Under the pieces are notes generated by a model. That model was given only the letters and a program-made list of their open reading frames with translations, did no database searches and was not told the origin of the DNA. The translations under genes were made by a program, and so were the position numbers. 64,000 bases of DNA from Sphagnum compactum (Eukaryota > Bryophyta > Sphagnopsida > Sphagnales). Each line of letters starts with the position of its first letter. The stretch's first letter is position 1. Positions 47,439 to 58,796 of the stretch are shown piece by piece. The stretch is taken from the NCBI GenBank assembly GCA_965153455.1, contig OZ234503.1:434001-498000 (forward strand), written 5' to 3'.

Positions 47439-48473
47439 CTGCCACTTTCAGTTGGGCCCATGATTGAGGAGAGATGACAATAGGAAGGGAAGGGGAGGCA
47501 CACGTGGACGTTGCCCATAGGGTCTTCCAGGAGAGCTAGTGTCCTGAAGCTTCAACAATGAATTTGCATCTCCCAAGATTTTTTATGCAAAGCAGAGTAA
47601 CAGCAGTTGAGGTTTCCAAATTTGGCCATTTGGCAAAACCCTCTGTCCTGCTTGGTTTGTCCTGCAGGCAGGGTCTTTCGAGAAAATTGGGAAGCTGATG
47701 ATTAATGGGTCTTTGAGAAAAAAATTACAATCTGATGATGAATGTGGGTCTTTGAGAGAATTGGGAATCTGATGATTAATGGGTCTTTTCAGAAAAATTG
47801 CAATCTGATGTTGAATGTGGGTCTTTGAGAAAATTGGGAATCCAATGACTTAATGGGTCTTGCGAAAATTTTGCAATCTGATGATCTGAACAACAAACAT
47901 TTTGTTGACTGTATTGTGGCAACTACTTTGCATTGAAGATGAACTATTCTTCATTCTTCAATCCTATTGTGTTGTTAAGAACCTATTGACCATTTTTTTC
48001 CCCTTTTTGGTGAGTGATGTGTGTGTATTTAAAGTGTGTTTTTCAAAGGTTTCTCTCTCTACCCTTTCAATGTGTGTGTGTGTGTGTTTTTTTATTGGGT
48101 GTAGGAGATGTGTTTGTGGTTTACAAGGAAAGAGTTTCAGCCTCATCTTCATGGATTTTACAAGCTAATTACATGAGCAATGTTGGTTGCGGACTTGATT
48201 ACTTGGTTAGGGCATGTGGGGGATTTCACGTTCATAACTTGTGCTTTTCGCTGTGTTCATATGCCTGATTTGAAAGTGGTATTTTTTCCATGTTAGCAAG
48301 TTCTTGAATTTCAACAGGTTCAGGTCAGATTATAAGGTCCACAGCCTTTGGACTTGACATTTGAAGTTTCTTTGGAATTGGCATTGGAACCTGATTGAAG
48401 AATCAATTTATTTTTAAAATTGAATTAAGTTCCTAATAGGGGTGCTACATTGTTTTAAAAAGGTTCAGCTTCT
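47439..48473. other. Inside the CACTA element, no recognised coding
   Basis: 47690-47880 contains four diverged repeats of the phrase AATGGGTCTTTGAGA-AAATTG-GAATCTGATGA. A TG-dinucleotide run is at 48072-48088. Confidence 0.4.
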
Positions 48474-49250
48474 CTAGGTGATACTGTCTTCATCATAAAT
48501 ATCCTCCTCATCCTCTTCGTCAGATGATCCTTTGTAGGGAGAAATTTCACACGACTCGATTTCAACACATGGAATCTCTCCATTTGCCTTTGTGACCAAG
48601 TTTGAAACCTGAAAGGTGCAACCATTTGCACCTTCAATTCCAAATCGCTTTTCTTCAAGTTCAGGAGCAACTGTCTTGTCAAAGTTTCCTTTTCCACAGA
48701 CGTCAGATGTCAGAGCTTGAAACTCAGCCGCGGACAGCGAGATACAGTCTGACAGATGATCTTCAGTACCCAAGTCTGTAGCATTGCTTTGTAAACTGAC
48801 AGTCTCCATCAATCCTGTTTTTGAGCATTTCTCTTCTTGGGTTGACCTCATGGCAAGTACCTTCTCCTCTGAAGCAATTGTGACATGATGCTGCTTTGGG
48901 GTCTCAAGTTCAACTGCCTCATCTTGCAAAAGCAGTGATCTTACATCCAAGAAAGGATTAACTAGGGGTGAGATTCCCCTCTTTGTTATTGAGGATGTGA
49001 TGCTATTTGGATCAGCCAGTTCTGCAATGAGTCCTGGAGTTGGACAAGCATCATCACACTGCTCCATCTTTGAAATGGGATCCAGCGCCAATTGCCTCCC
49101 TGCTCGCCTCCCTGCTCGCTTTGTGGAGAGTGACCTTCCATTAAACCTGCTGTCTTTTTTCTCTGGAAAATCAAACAAAGCCAAGCATTCAGCATCCAGG
49201 TGATGGTTTACGGCATCATAGCCACATAGGTCTAGCACTACCACAGGCTG
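48474..49250 (-). pseudogene. Captured exon(s) of unidentified gene, C-terminal part
   Basis: An open minus-strand frame begins after a TTCTTCTTCAG acceptor near 49250 (VVVLDLCGYDAVNHHLDAE) and runs about 258 codons to a stop, ending in the acidic SSDEEDEEDIYDED. It is Ser/Glu-rich with few hydrophobic segments, so a nuclear or cytosolic regulatory protein is likely. A possible second intron near 49160 (TTGATTTTCCAG) would split it. The open length is notable for a captured fragment. The family is not recognised. Confidence 0.4.
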
Positions 49251-49480
49251 AAGAAGAAACACAAAGAAGCATTCCACATCCAAACATCATTTTCTTTTGG
49301 CTTGAATCCTAAAACCGCAATAAGAAAACCCCCACAAGGTACTAAAGGGAAGCATGCTTGAAGAAAATCCTTGACACAGCCATGGATTCATTTGCACATG
49401 GTTTTTGTGAGAACCTGTGCAAAGATCATTCAAGGAGTTTTGCAGTCACAAGAGATTTTGCAAAAGGGCAAAAGAATTAC

Positions 49481-49729
49481 CTTGAGCAGGCTGGACCATC
49501 TTTCCCCTTGCATTCTCTGGTAGCACCTTCTGCTGCTGCTGCACACTTGTTTGGAGAGGCTTTTTCATTGATTTTGACAAAAAGCTCTCCTTGGGTGTGT
49601 GATGGTGGAGGAGTACATGAGGTTTCCTATTTTCTTTCTCATCTTCCTCAGCCAGGGCATTGCACCGCCGTAGCCCTGCACTGAGAACAGGGGTCTGTTG
49701 GGCGTGGTCACCTGTGGTTACTGGTAAGA
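49481..49729 (-). pseudogene. Captured exon of unidentified gene, with KEN motif
   Basis: An open minus-strand stretch between a TTCTTACCAG acceptor and a CAAG|GTAATT donor. It contains QQTPVLSAGLRRCNALAEED directly followed by EKENRKP, so a KEN box typical of anaphase-promoting-complex targets may be present. It lies upstream of 48474-49250 on the same strand and may belong to the same source gene, though the phases do not join directly. Confidence 0.35.
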
Positions 49730-49745
49730 ACTCAATGAACAGCAC

Positions 49746-51732
49746 CCATCTGCACTGTTGTTGTTAGCATCCTGCTCTGAGAGGAACAAATGAAAATATA
49801 TTAATATTTCAACTTTATATTAGTGGATTGTCACTAATAGTGCAGAGCAACTTGGAGCCCAAGTTTCAATAGTACTTTTGTACCAAGCCACCTTTCGCAT
49901 CTTCCATTTTCTAAAAGTGTCAAAACCCTTGATAGGTTTGCAATTATAATATATGGATGAATTAGTTTCAAATTTTACATATAGTTTAATTACTCAAATT
50001 GGCTGTTCAACACATAATATGTTTGTTTTTGACTAATTCAATCTCCAATCAAGTTGATGAATTGTACTGGTAATTATTCATTCACATGCATTGGTCTGCT
50101 TTTGGACCCTTCTGGGAATTTCAGCCTCTCCACTCAGCCCACCAGCCTCAAGACAGGAGCCTCGAATCCCTCAAGGATCTAAAAGCAGACCCTTCTCCTA
50201 TACCAATCACAAATGTTTTCAAAAGTTCATGATGCATCTCTCTATATATCACATTTACAATATGTATGTGCATATTTTTGGTAGTGAATTTCATCATTTG
50301 CAGCAACAAGATACTCAAAAACCCAGTTCGTACAGAGGAAAGGAGGCTGCTGCGGTTTTTCTTGTTAGACACGACAAAAACTCCATTGCAATCATCATCT
50401 TTTCTGCAAGCAACATCTTCTCCCCAATGCCATTCTCATTGTGGATCATGGAGGAAGAGCAGAGAAATAGTTTCCTCATTTCTCACAAAATCTAAACCAG
50501 TTATGTTTTGTTACCACAAAGCAGGAGATTGGAGATGAAATTGCATGATGGACTGCAGTTGTTTCTCACAAATGCATTCTTGCAGAGATCCATAGCAGTG
50601 CGCTTGAGTCCATGAAAACATACCTGATCAAACCCACAAGCTACTGTAACTGTGGCCCTGATAGGGTGCTGGAGGCAGCATTGCTGTGTTGTCTAGAACA
50701 CCAAGAAAACCTTTGAGAAAAAACAAAATCCAACTTGCAACTTCATGAATTTGCAGATTTTGACTGCCAGTTCATCACCTTCTAAACCCTGCACAAATCT
50801 AGATGAAAAAACCCTTCACAGAGTCAGAACACATCACTACCAATTGTCTGAAGAGATAGCTCAACCTATCAGTTTCACACTTATGCACCAAACCCATGAA
50901 ATTTTCAAGGTCAACAGACCCAAAAACATAGTTCCAAGACTCTAATTGGTCATGTACAAGATTACAATATTCATGGCACTGGTGTTCTGAGAGCAGAAGT
51001 ATACCACAAAATCATGGTAGGGAACATCACCTACTAACAGAAATTGTTGTTGCAGCAGTGTCATGAATGGGACTCACACATATCAAGGTGTAACAAAGAT
51101 GGTGCAGATTTGGAAGAGTATGACTAAATGTGGCTCTGAAGTTTTTTCTCTCATAGAATGCTCTTGATACTCTCACATTTTTCTCTTGTGTTGGACTGAA
51201 GACCATTTGTCATGTCTCAAAGCCCCATGACCTAATTCTTGAGTTGCAGTGAACATCCTGCGGCATTAATGCAGGCATTAATGCCCATTTTCTCTCAGAT
51301 CATCATCCATTGTCAACAATGGCAGCACCGCATTGTCCACTTCATTGAGCTCAAACATCTCTGAATACCTTCCAAAGTCAAGTGCACATGCAGCTGTCAT
51401 ACCCTAGCCCCACAAGCAAGAGTGATGCATTGTCTGATGCTTGTTTTAGCTGGTGGAAACAACTAGTAAGCAGCATTCTTCTCCCCTGCTACATAATACC
51501 TGTCTTCCTCCCTCTCTCTCTCTCTACCAAGAGCTTGGCTCATATCCCTGATGTGCAACTGCAGGTTTATTGTTGCTCCTTGATTTCATCCCCATGGCAA
51601 TTAGGGCTAGCTACCTCTTACTCAGCTGAATCAGTTGCAACTGGATCCTTGGAATTTGCTGCCACCTTCACTTTACCATCTGCCAACAACAAGAACAACA
51701 ACAACAACAAAGCAAGCTGTATCCAAGTTGGG
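49746..51732. other. Inside the CACTA element, no recognised coding
   Basis: Several short open frames on both strands lack domains. Splice-like and polypyrimidine sites suggest intron remnants of captured genes. Nothing else is supported. Confidence 0.35.
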
Positions 51733-51912
51733 AAGATCCTCAGAATCTACAATGCCTTTCACAAAGCCCAAATACTCAGGGATGATCTCCTCACAGTTGT
51801 CCATGATAAAAACACGTCGCACATACAGCTTAATATTGTTTTGCTTCTTGCGCCCATCAAACATATCAAAGGGGGCCCTCTTGGGAACAAACATGACTAA
51901 CTTGAACTCCAA
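51733..51912 (-). pseudogene. HSP90 exon fragment (middle domain)
   Basis: After a TTGCTTTTGCAG acceptor the minus strand reads [37 protein letters not shown] and [19 protein letters not shown], a nearly unchanged stretch of the HSP90 middle domain. It then stops matching. It and the fragment at 46913-47052 are in the correct order and strand for one HSP90 source gene, but some 4.7 kb of unrelated sequence separates them and the intervening ~130 HSP90 residues are missing. Confidence 0.85.
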
Positions 51913-52192
51913 CTGCAAAAGCAACAGCAAACCAGTCAGGCCTCAAGAGTTGTGTACATCAAAGACAGCACATAATTACTGAGTAGCTTCATCTTCTGAG
52001 GGCAGTTGACACATACCGCATCTCCAAGCCTGGCAAGGCAATGCCAGCAACTGTTTGTACATTTCTATTCTCCTTCAGGCCAGCTAGGTGATGCCAAAAT
52101 TGATGCACCACATGTTTGATGCCTATGTTGTCCATGATCGAAAGCTATTGTGGCTTGTGTTTAACTACCAACCCTAGATTAAAACTGGGACT

Positions 52193-54228
52193 TCAGCCCA
52201 TGGCCTCCTCTTCATCATCATTAGAAGGCCTTTGAAGCCCTTCAGCAGCCAGAATTGCATCAGCCCCAGTTAGTTCAATGGCACCTACAAGTGTAGTGTC
52301 ACTTGGTGCATCTGGAATTTGGAGTGGCGCCTCTGTATCAATTACATTATCAACAGGGATATGTATCTCTTCATTGTTTTCTACTACCACCCGCTTAGAC
52401 CTTGGCTCCTTGTGAAGAACTATTTTCCACCATGGTGTGCTAGGTTCGTGCGCATAGAAAACTTTGTTGCACTTGCGCGGGAAACACATATGGTTCATCT
52501 ATGTTTGCCTTCAAGTGGCGGAAATTTGCCAATAAAAAACCATCTTCATCCCATTTGTAGGTTGGATTACCCCATCTGTCAGACCCATGTGTAACCCAAT
52601 CACATTTAAAGAGTACCACTAGTTGGGATACAGGTCCATAATCTAGCAAGATTATGTCCTTTAGTACCCGCACATACTGGATAGAGCCAAGTGTAGTGCC
52701 TTCATGTGTTGCTTGTGGTTGTTGGAATATGGACGCAACCCCTGAATCATATGTTGCCATTGTGGTTTTTGCACCACCTTCATTGACCCTCTAATGATTT
52801 CCATACGCCCTCATTTTTGTGTACCTTAAAGCAAATGGCTTTGGCTTCATTGACAAATGCAGTACATCCTTGTCTTCAATTGTGCCGCCATCTGCAATGT
52901 GGGTTCGAATTGCATTTCGAATCCAACTGCTCAAGTTCAAGACTTCTGTGAGTTCAACTGGAAATTGGACGGGTGTACCAGCTGTTGAAGTATCTATCTG
53001 CCACTGGTTTTCAAATTCAGCTCGCATCCTATTCACTCGAATTTGCTCCTCCTCATGTTTCCTACGTTCCTCATCATATATCCACCAAATTAATTTAAAG
53101 TTTAAACCCATTAAACCCTGAATCATAAACCATATAAACATAACATCCATTAAATTTCAAACAATCAACCAAAAATCCATCAGCATTAAACTTTATACCT
53201 TGAAATCAAAACCCTAATCCCTAAAACATAACCCATAAACCTTATAAACCTTAAAACCCATTAAACCCTATTAGGGTCTAAGGTAATTTACCTGACCCAT
53301 GGTGCCAAGCATGACATATTTGTGAGCACATATTGATGTGCTAGATCATGACATTCTTTTGGTAAAATGAATTTAATTCCTGCACCTTCTAACACTTCAC
53401 CACAAACCCCTTCTTCTTCATATGCATCCCATATACGGGGTCGGACATGCTTGAATTCTTGCATATATTCTGTGACAAACCCAATGGTTTCGTCATAAAT
53501 GTAGCCTTCTGCCATTGATGCCTCATTCGGTCCTTATTCCGCACATAAGCTTTGAATGTCTTCAAAGCACGCTCAATAGGGTACATCCACCTAACATGCA
53601 CTGGGCCGCATATGGCTAGCTCTTCAACCACATGCAAGCATAAGTGGGTCATGACATCAAAAAATGCCCCGGGCAACTCCCATTCAAGTAGGCTAAGTGT
53701 AGTTGCCACATCTTCTTGCAATGTAGGTAATTCTGTTGGATCCCACACCTTCACACATATTTTACGAAATATTCGACTTAGGCGCATCAATGCTAGCCGA
53801 ACATGGGGATCCATTAATCCTCTCAAAGCCAAAGGCATTAATTGCTGCATCAACACATGCCAATCATGGCTCTTCATCAACCCCAATTTCCTATCCATGA
53901 TGTGTTTTCCCAATGCAGCACAATAATCTGATGGTGCTTTCAAGCTCCCTAACCTAGACATAAAAGTTTTCAACTCTTCCGGCGTTAGGACATATGGAGC
54001 GACAAGTTTGAAAATCTTGCCCAAATTATGTGGGTCCCGTTTCAACCACAAATGTGGTCGAACCCCACATACTTCCATGTCTCGGCGCACCTTGATTGTG
54101 TCCTTTGTTCCAAATAAAAACTTGATTAAACTTTCACATACATTTTTTTCGATGTGCATCACATCTAATGTATGTCGAATCAATAGTTTCTGCAAGTTCA
54201 ACACCAATATGATTATGGTTAAAAGCAA
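52193..54228 (-). pseudogene. CACTA TNPD-type transposase, 3' half, decayed
   Basis: Starting at LLIRHTLDVMHIEKNVCESL (right after a CAG acceptor), the minus strand gives the end of the TNP2 catalytic region, then a DUF4218-type region (HDWHVLMQQLMPLALRGL, TLSLLEWELPGAFFDVM, CGPVHVRWMYPIERALK), SMAEGYIYDETIGFVTEYM, and a DUF4216-type region (VVLFKCDWV, DGFLLANF, DEPYVFPAQVQQSF), ending in an acidic tail at 52193. Frame changes occur near 53538 and after 53288, where introns may also lie. The N-terminal half with the first catalytic residues is missing at 54228. Confidence 0.8.
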
Positions 54229-54710
54229 AAATTGACATACTTATATTTTGGCCTTGAGAATGATGCATAGAACAACATGACATCTAATTCCAACCCATGA
54301 CATTGATGGTGGTAAGTTGTTATAGGTGAGGGCATCTTGTTGAACATTCTCCATGTGTCATCCATGCTCCCACATTTCGCATACATGTCAATGAGACTAT
54401 TCATGACAAAGACATTGGACTCGAAATTATGTCCTATGATTCAGTCATTTGCACATGAGCACACTTGCCCTCCTCCAATGCACCTACAAGGGTGCATGCA
54501 TTCAGTAAACCCATAAAAGTGACAGGGTTCAACTCCATAAATGCCCCTTGCATCTGTTGGAAAAATTCCAATGCCTTTTGCCCTTGACCACATTTCACAT
54601 GTCCAATATCATGGCAGTCCAAGAGACCATATCATGTGAGGACATCTTGTCAAACCGCCTCCAAGCATCCTCCATGCTCTCGCATTTTGCATACATGTCA
54701 GCAAGGCTAG
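54229..54710 (-). pseudogene. PPR protein gene fragment, frameshifted, split by element B
   Basis: Pentatricopeptide repeat proteins bind organellar RNA. Minus-strand motifs in order: SLADMYAKCESMEDAWRRFD, MSSHDMVSWTAMI, GHVKCGQGQKALEFFQQMQ, NPVTFMGLLNACTLVGALEE, then SLIDMYAKCGSMDDTWRMFN. This is the PLS-type alternation of land plants. Frames shift at about 54615 (after WTAMI) and between 54400 and 54450. The sequence begins exactly at the LTR of element B (54711), and the rest of the gene would be beyond the nested retroelements. The other end merges into the transposase sequence near 54230. Confidence 0.8.
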
Positions 54711-54967
54711 TGTTATGGACCAACTACAAACAAGTGGAGAATTACAAGACAAGACAAGCTTTATTGATCCATCAACTGGTGTTGATCCGCTGAAAGGTTG
54801 TTCCCCAGACTATCTCCTTTTATAACCCCGAGCCATACTAGTCCCAAAATATCCTAGGCCATGATATTGCCAAAAGTATCCTATCCTAGGCCATGATATT
54901 GCCAAAAGTATCCTATCCTAGGCCATGATATTGCCAAAAGTATCCCAAAATATCCTAGGCCATGACA
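54711..54967 (-). mobile_element. Element B 3' LTR (short)
   Basis: In element orientation it is TGTCATGGCC...GTCCATAACA, about 257 bp with TG...CA ends, placed between the PPR sequence and a polypurine tract (AAGGAGAGGATAA) that overlaps the end of the element B polyprotein. The 5' LTR would lie outside the window. Confidence 0.7.
54853..54967 (-). repeat. 32-bp tandem repeat inside the element B LTR
   Basis: CCTAGGCCATGATATTGCC starts at 54853, 54885 and 54917, and a partial unit is at 54954. The 32-bp period is part of the LTR's regulatory region. Confidence 0.85.
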
Positions 54968-56997
54968 TTATCCTCTCCTTAAGCGACATCTTCCAGATGG
55001 AGCCGGTTTGTTAGGATACCGTTGGTGAAACCGATTAACTAAGTCTTGGGCATGAACTAGGTTTCCAGCAGGCTCCCAAGTAGCTTTAGAAGGAGGATAA
55101 CCTCGCCAAAAGACAAGGTACAGGAGTTTTCCACGAATCTTCTTGGAGTCCAAGACCTCCTGAACTTCAAACTCTTCTTGGCCTTCAATTTCGACTGGAG
55201 CTGGGGGTTCTTGATGACGTTCTGGGATCGGGTTTTCATGATAGGGTTCAAGCAAGGAGACATGGAAAACATTGTGGATTTTGAACTGCGGGGGGAAGCT
55301 CCAACTCGCAAGCCACTAGACCAACCAATTTGGCGATTTTGAAAGGTCCGAGGCGCTTGTAATCCAACTTGGCACATGGGCGAGTGGTAGCAATGTTCTT
55401 TCTGAGAAGCCAGACCTTGTCCCCAACCTTGAAGTTTGGATGGTCCTTGCGTCGGCGGTTTGTTTGCTTCTTTTGCCACTCCTGTGTTAGCTTGAGTTCT
55501 GCCATAAGGTTCTGTTGAACTTGTCCAAGCCTCGTGGCCCTTTCTTCAGCCGAGGGGTTTACGGAGTCTCCAGGAATTTCAAGGCTGAACCTGGGATGAA
55601 AACCGTAATTGGCAAAGAATGGACTGATCCCGGTCGATGCATGTGTTGTGTTATTATAAGCAAACTCTGCTTGAGATAGTAGGTCCAGCCAGTCGTCCTG
55701 TTGGTAGTTCACAGTGCAGCGAAGGTATTGCTCGAGTGTCTGGTTAGTCCGTTCGGTTTGTCCATTTGTCTCAGGGTGGAAAGCTAAAGATAGCCGAATG
55801 TCAACTCCAAGAAGCTCGAATAGACGATGCCAGAACTTGGATGCAAACTGAGGACCTCTGTCGGACACAATTTCCTCGGGGAGTCCATGCAGTCGGACGA
55901 TCCCGTCCAGAATTAACTGAGCTGTCTCTTCTGCCATGACTGCCTTGGAACAAGGGGTGAAATGGGCCATTTTGGTGAGTCGATCGACCACAACCAGTAT
56001 TGAATTCTTGGTTCTGACAATAGGGAGGTCCGTGATGAAGTCCATTGCAATAGATCCCCAAGGTCGGCAAGGAATCGACAGAGGCTGTAGGAGTCCAAAT
56101 GGGCGATGCTTGGGAGCCTTGGATCGAGCACATGTATCACAAAACTTAACATACTCCCGTAGCATCTTGTTCATTTTGGGCCACCAGTAAGTCCTTGACA
56201 CTAGTTCGTGAGTCCGTGCCATTCCAAAGTGACCCGCCAGGGTGTTGTCGTGGCATTCTCTCAGGATTTTTAGGCGTATAGGTCCTTCGGGTACATAAAT
56301 CAGATTATTTCGAAGGAGAAGTCCGTCTTGCTGCTCAAACTGATCCAAGTCATCACGATTTGGGTTCCTTGGTCGTTCCTGGAGTTCCTTCTTGATGTTG
56401 GTAGCCCAGGTGTCTTCCTCAGTTGCCATCTTGATGTCCCTGACAAGGTATGAGTCTGGGAGGGTGTTGATTGTTGCTGCAACTCGAAATTGCTCGGGGT
56501 TGAGTAAAGTCTGGTTCTACTGGCCGTAGGCCTCATCCCCCGCTCGAAGTTCATATTCTGAACGACGAGATAGCGCGTCAGCTTTCCCTTGTTGGGTGCC
56601 GGGTTAATACTGAATTTCAAAGTCGAAATCAGCTAGGAAGATAGACCAGCGTGCCTGGCGACGATTTAAGGTCCGAGTAGTTGTGAAATAAAGAAGATTC
56701 TTGTGATCTGTCAGAACTTGGACTCAATGTTGAGCTCCGGCAAGATACGGTCTCCATTGCTCGAATGCCGTGATGATTGCCAGGAGTTCCTTATCGTAGA
56801 CCTGGTAGTTGATTTCGGCACTGGTTAACTTCCGTGAATAGAAAGCAACTGGATGCAGCAACCCATCTATTCCAAATTGAGATAGAATAGCTCCCAAGGC
56901 AAAATCTGAAGCGTCCGTTTCCACAATGAATGGCTTGGCAGGATCGGGATGTATCAGAATGGGTGCAGAGGTGAATGCCATCTTGAGAGTATCAAAA
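54968..56997 (-). pseudogene. Element B: Ty3/gypsy pol 3' part (RNase H, integrase, chromodomain), broken
   Basis: Element B is a second chromovirus lineage, different from A. Minus-strand order: RNase H start ([20 protein letters not shown], 56997 down to about 56724), decayed RNase H region with stops (56430-56700), integrase in an open 393-codon frame 55248-56429 (zinc-binding HDNTLAGHFG, CDTCARSK; catalytic MDFITDLP, VSDRGPQFAS, NGQTERTNQ), and a chromodomain in another frame at 54968-55255 (EVQEVLDSKKIRGK, YLVFWRGYPPSKATWEP). A frameshift near 55250-55290 separates integrase and chromodomain. RT, protease and gag are cut off by the insertion of element A at 56998. Confidence 0.85.
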
Positions 56998-58009
56998 TGA
57001 CGCACTCCCAAGTTCCTAGTGGACCCACTTGAGGGTCCAAGTATGTGGCAATGCGGAAGGAGTTGGAACTTGGAGCACGCTCCCGACTTCTAGCACTAGA
57101 GGGGGGGGTGAGAGGGGTGTGCTAGAAGTCCCGGGATAGACTAGGAAGAATTGACAAGCTTATTCACTCACACGGGCCTGCACACAACCCACACAAAGTG
57201 GTTAGTGCATAGTTGGAGCACCTTTGGTGCTAGGACGAGCCACGGGCAACACAGACACACAAGACTCACCACGGCCCGGACTTGGGGGAAGCCACCACCT
57301 TCCCCCTTATAGTATACTCTGCAGCTCTCCACGGAGGCTACATCCAAATGGCTATTTTTCCCGGGACTCCCGCGTGGGAGTCCCGAAATCGCGCCAAATG
57401 GGACTCCCGCGACTTTGGAGCCCCATAACTTTGCGAGCAGACCTCGGATCGCGATGCGGTCTGAAGCAAAGTCGTAGCTCTCGTCGAGAGCTTTCCAACG
57501 ATATGTGGCACGTCCTCTGCAGCCTAGTATTTCGGGTCGATTCCCGACTTTTAGTGGTCGGGAGTCAAAACTGGCAGACTCCCGGGAATTCGACTCCCGA
57601 TCCTTCTTTTGGCCATAACTTGTGTTTCAGATGTCCAAATGAGCAATGCGAGCCCATTTTAGATATCTACGCTTCAAGAGCTTTCCAATGATATAAAGAA
57701 CGCCACAAGACATTGAGGTTTGACACCTGCAATTGCTCTCTGAAGTTTCGGGAGTCCACCGGGACTCCATCTCCCCAAAGTGGGAGTTGCCTTGGGAGTG
57801 TGAGTGTTCACTCCCTCACACTCCCTCACACTTTCTTACACTCCCGGGAGTGTGATGTGACTCCCGGGCTTTCTCTTGCCTTGGCTCCCGGGCTTCCTCT
57901 TGGTTTAACTCCCGAGCAACCTCTTGGTTTAACTCCCGGGCTTCCTCTTGACCCGCAACCTTATAACCCCTTTGCCTTTGGTCCCGGGCCCAAAGCTAGG
58001 GTTGCGACA
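56998..58009 (-). mobile_element. Element A 3' LTR
   Basis: 1012 bp; plus strand TGACGCACTCCC...GGGTTGCGACA. It contains many GGGAGTCCCGG-type words and a CACTCCC(T/G)-rich cluster near 57795-57850. Confidence 0.9.
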
Positions 58010-58021
58010 CTCTCCCCCACT
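58010..58021 (-). promoter_or_regulatory. Polypurine tract of element A
   Basis: The minus strand reads AGTGGGGGAGAG immediately before the 3' LTR start TGTCGCAACCC. This is the plus-strand primer of reverse transcription. Confidence 0.8.
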
Positions 58022-58796
58022 AGAAGAAGAGGTCAATGTCCTCATTGACACTTAGAATTTCTTTCAACAATTGCAATTGCTTTCTTTTGGATCCTTGGCC
58101 ATCAAATGCCGACTCCTTGCGGCCGGACCTTGCCTCAAGCTAACTTAGGCGTCCCCAAGCTTCCAACACTCTCTTGGCAAGTCCAAGGGTGTCTCAATAG
58201 AAACCCTCCATCGCTTCGTCAAAAGACCTAACTAGCCTAATTGACGAAGCCCTCATTTGGGAGGCCATTCTTTCAACCTTCCCCTCATGAGGAACTCAAG
58301 CCAAGCCTAATCTTGACCTAAGCTACTTGACATGACTCCTTTCGCAATCTTGCGCCTTGATCACAACAATCAAGCCTTTCCTAAAGGTATGCTTATCAAG
58401 GTACGAGAAGCGACGTTTAGGCTTTGCAAAAGCCTAAGTCCCAAGATACGCGATTATAGTACACGAACAGGGTCATGACTTCCCGCGTTGGCCGCCACTA
58501 CCAACCAACCCCTTGGGATGCACTTTGGGCATGTGCACGTCCCCGCAAGCTCACCTTGCTTGCCTCCTCTTTTCGGACCAAGATTTCTCCTAGCCCCCAA
58601 GTAGGAGTCCGATTTTGATTTGGGCTTACGCAAGAAAGTTCCATTTGTCCATGCCACTTGACAACGCCCCCTTTTCTAACATATTATTATGTTTGTGATG
58701 CAATCTCTCGGAAGTCTTTAGCCTTTATTTCACTTACAACTTGATTTGGTACATTTGTGTAACTTTCCGCCCCTTAAAAGAAAGGTGATGTCCTCA
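58022..58796 (-). other. 3' untranslated internal region of element A
   Basis: No gene. About 775 bp lie between the gag-pol stop and the PPT. Parts recur downstream of the chromodomain of element C (around 33260-33340). Confidence 0.7.

Larger units (their letters stand above)
44077..54228 (-). mobile_element. CACTA transposon with captured host-gene fragments (one end seen)
   Basis: The left end begins CACTAGAAGAAATC at 44077 and continues into GCGACTAGTTGC and related repeated words, the style of CACTA/En-Spm terminal and subterminal repeats. A transposase with DUF4218 and DUF4216-type regions lies at the other side (52193-54228, minus strand). Between them are exon fragments of HIR, HSP90 and at least two unidentified genes, all on the minus strand. 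The inverted partner end (…TAGTG) was not found before 54711, so the element is truncated there, or extends under the PPR fragment and the nested retrotransposons. The extent is therefore inferred. Confidence 0.6.
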
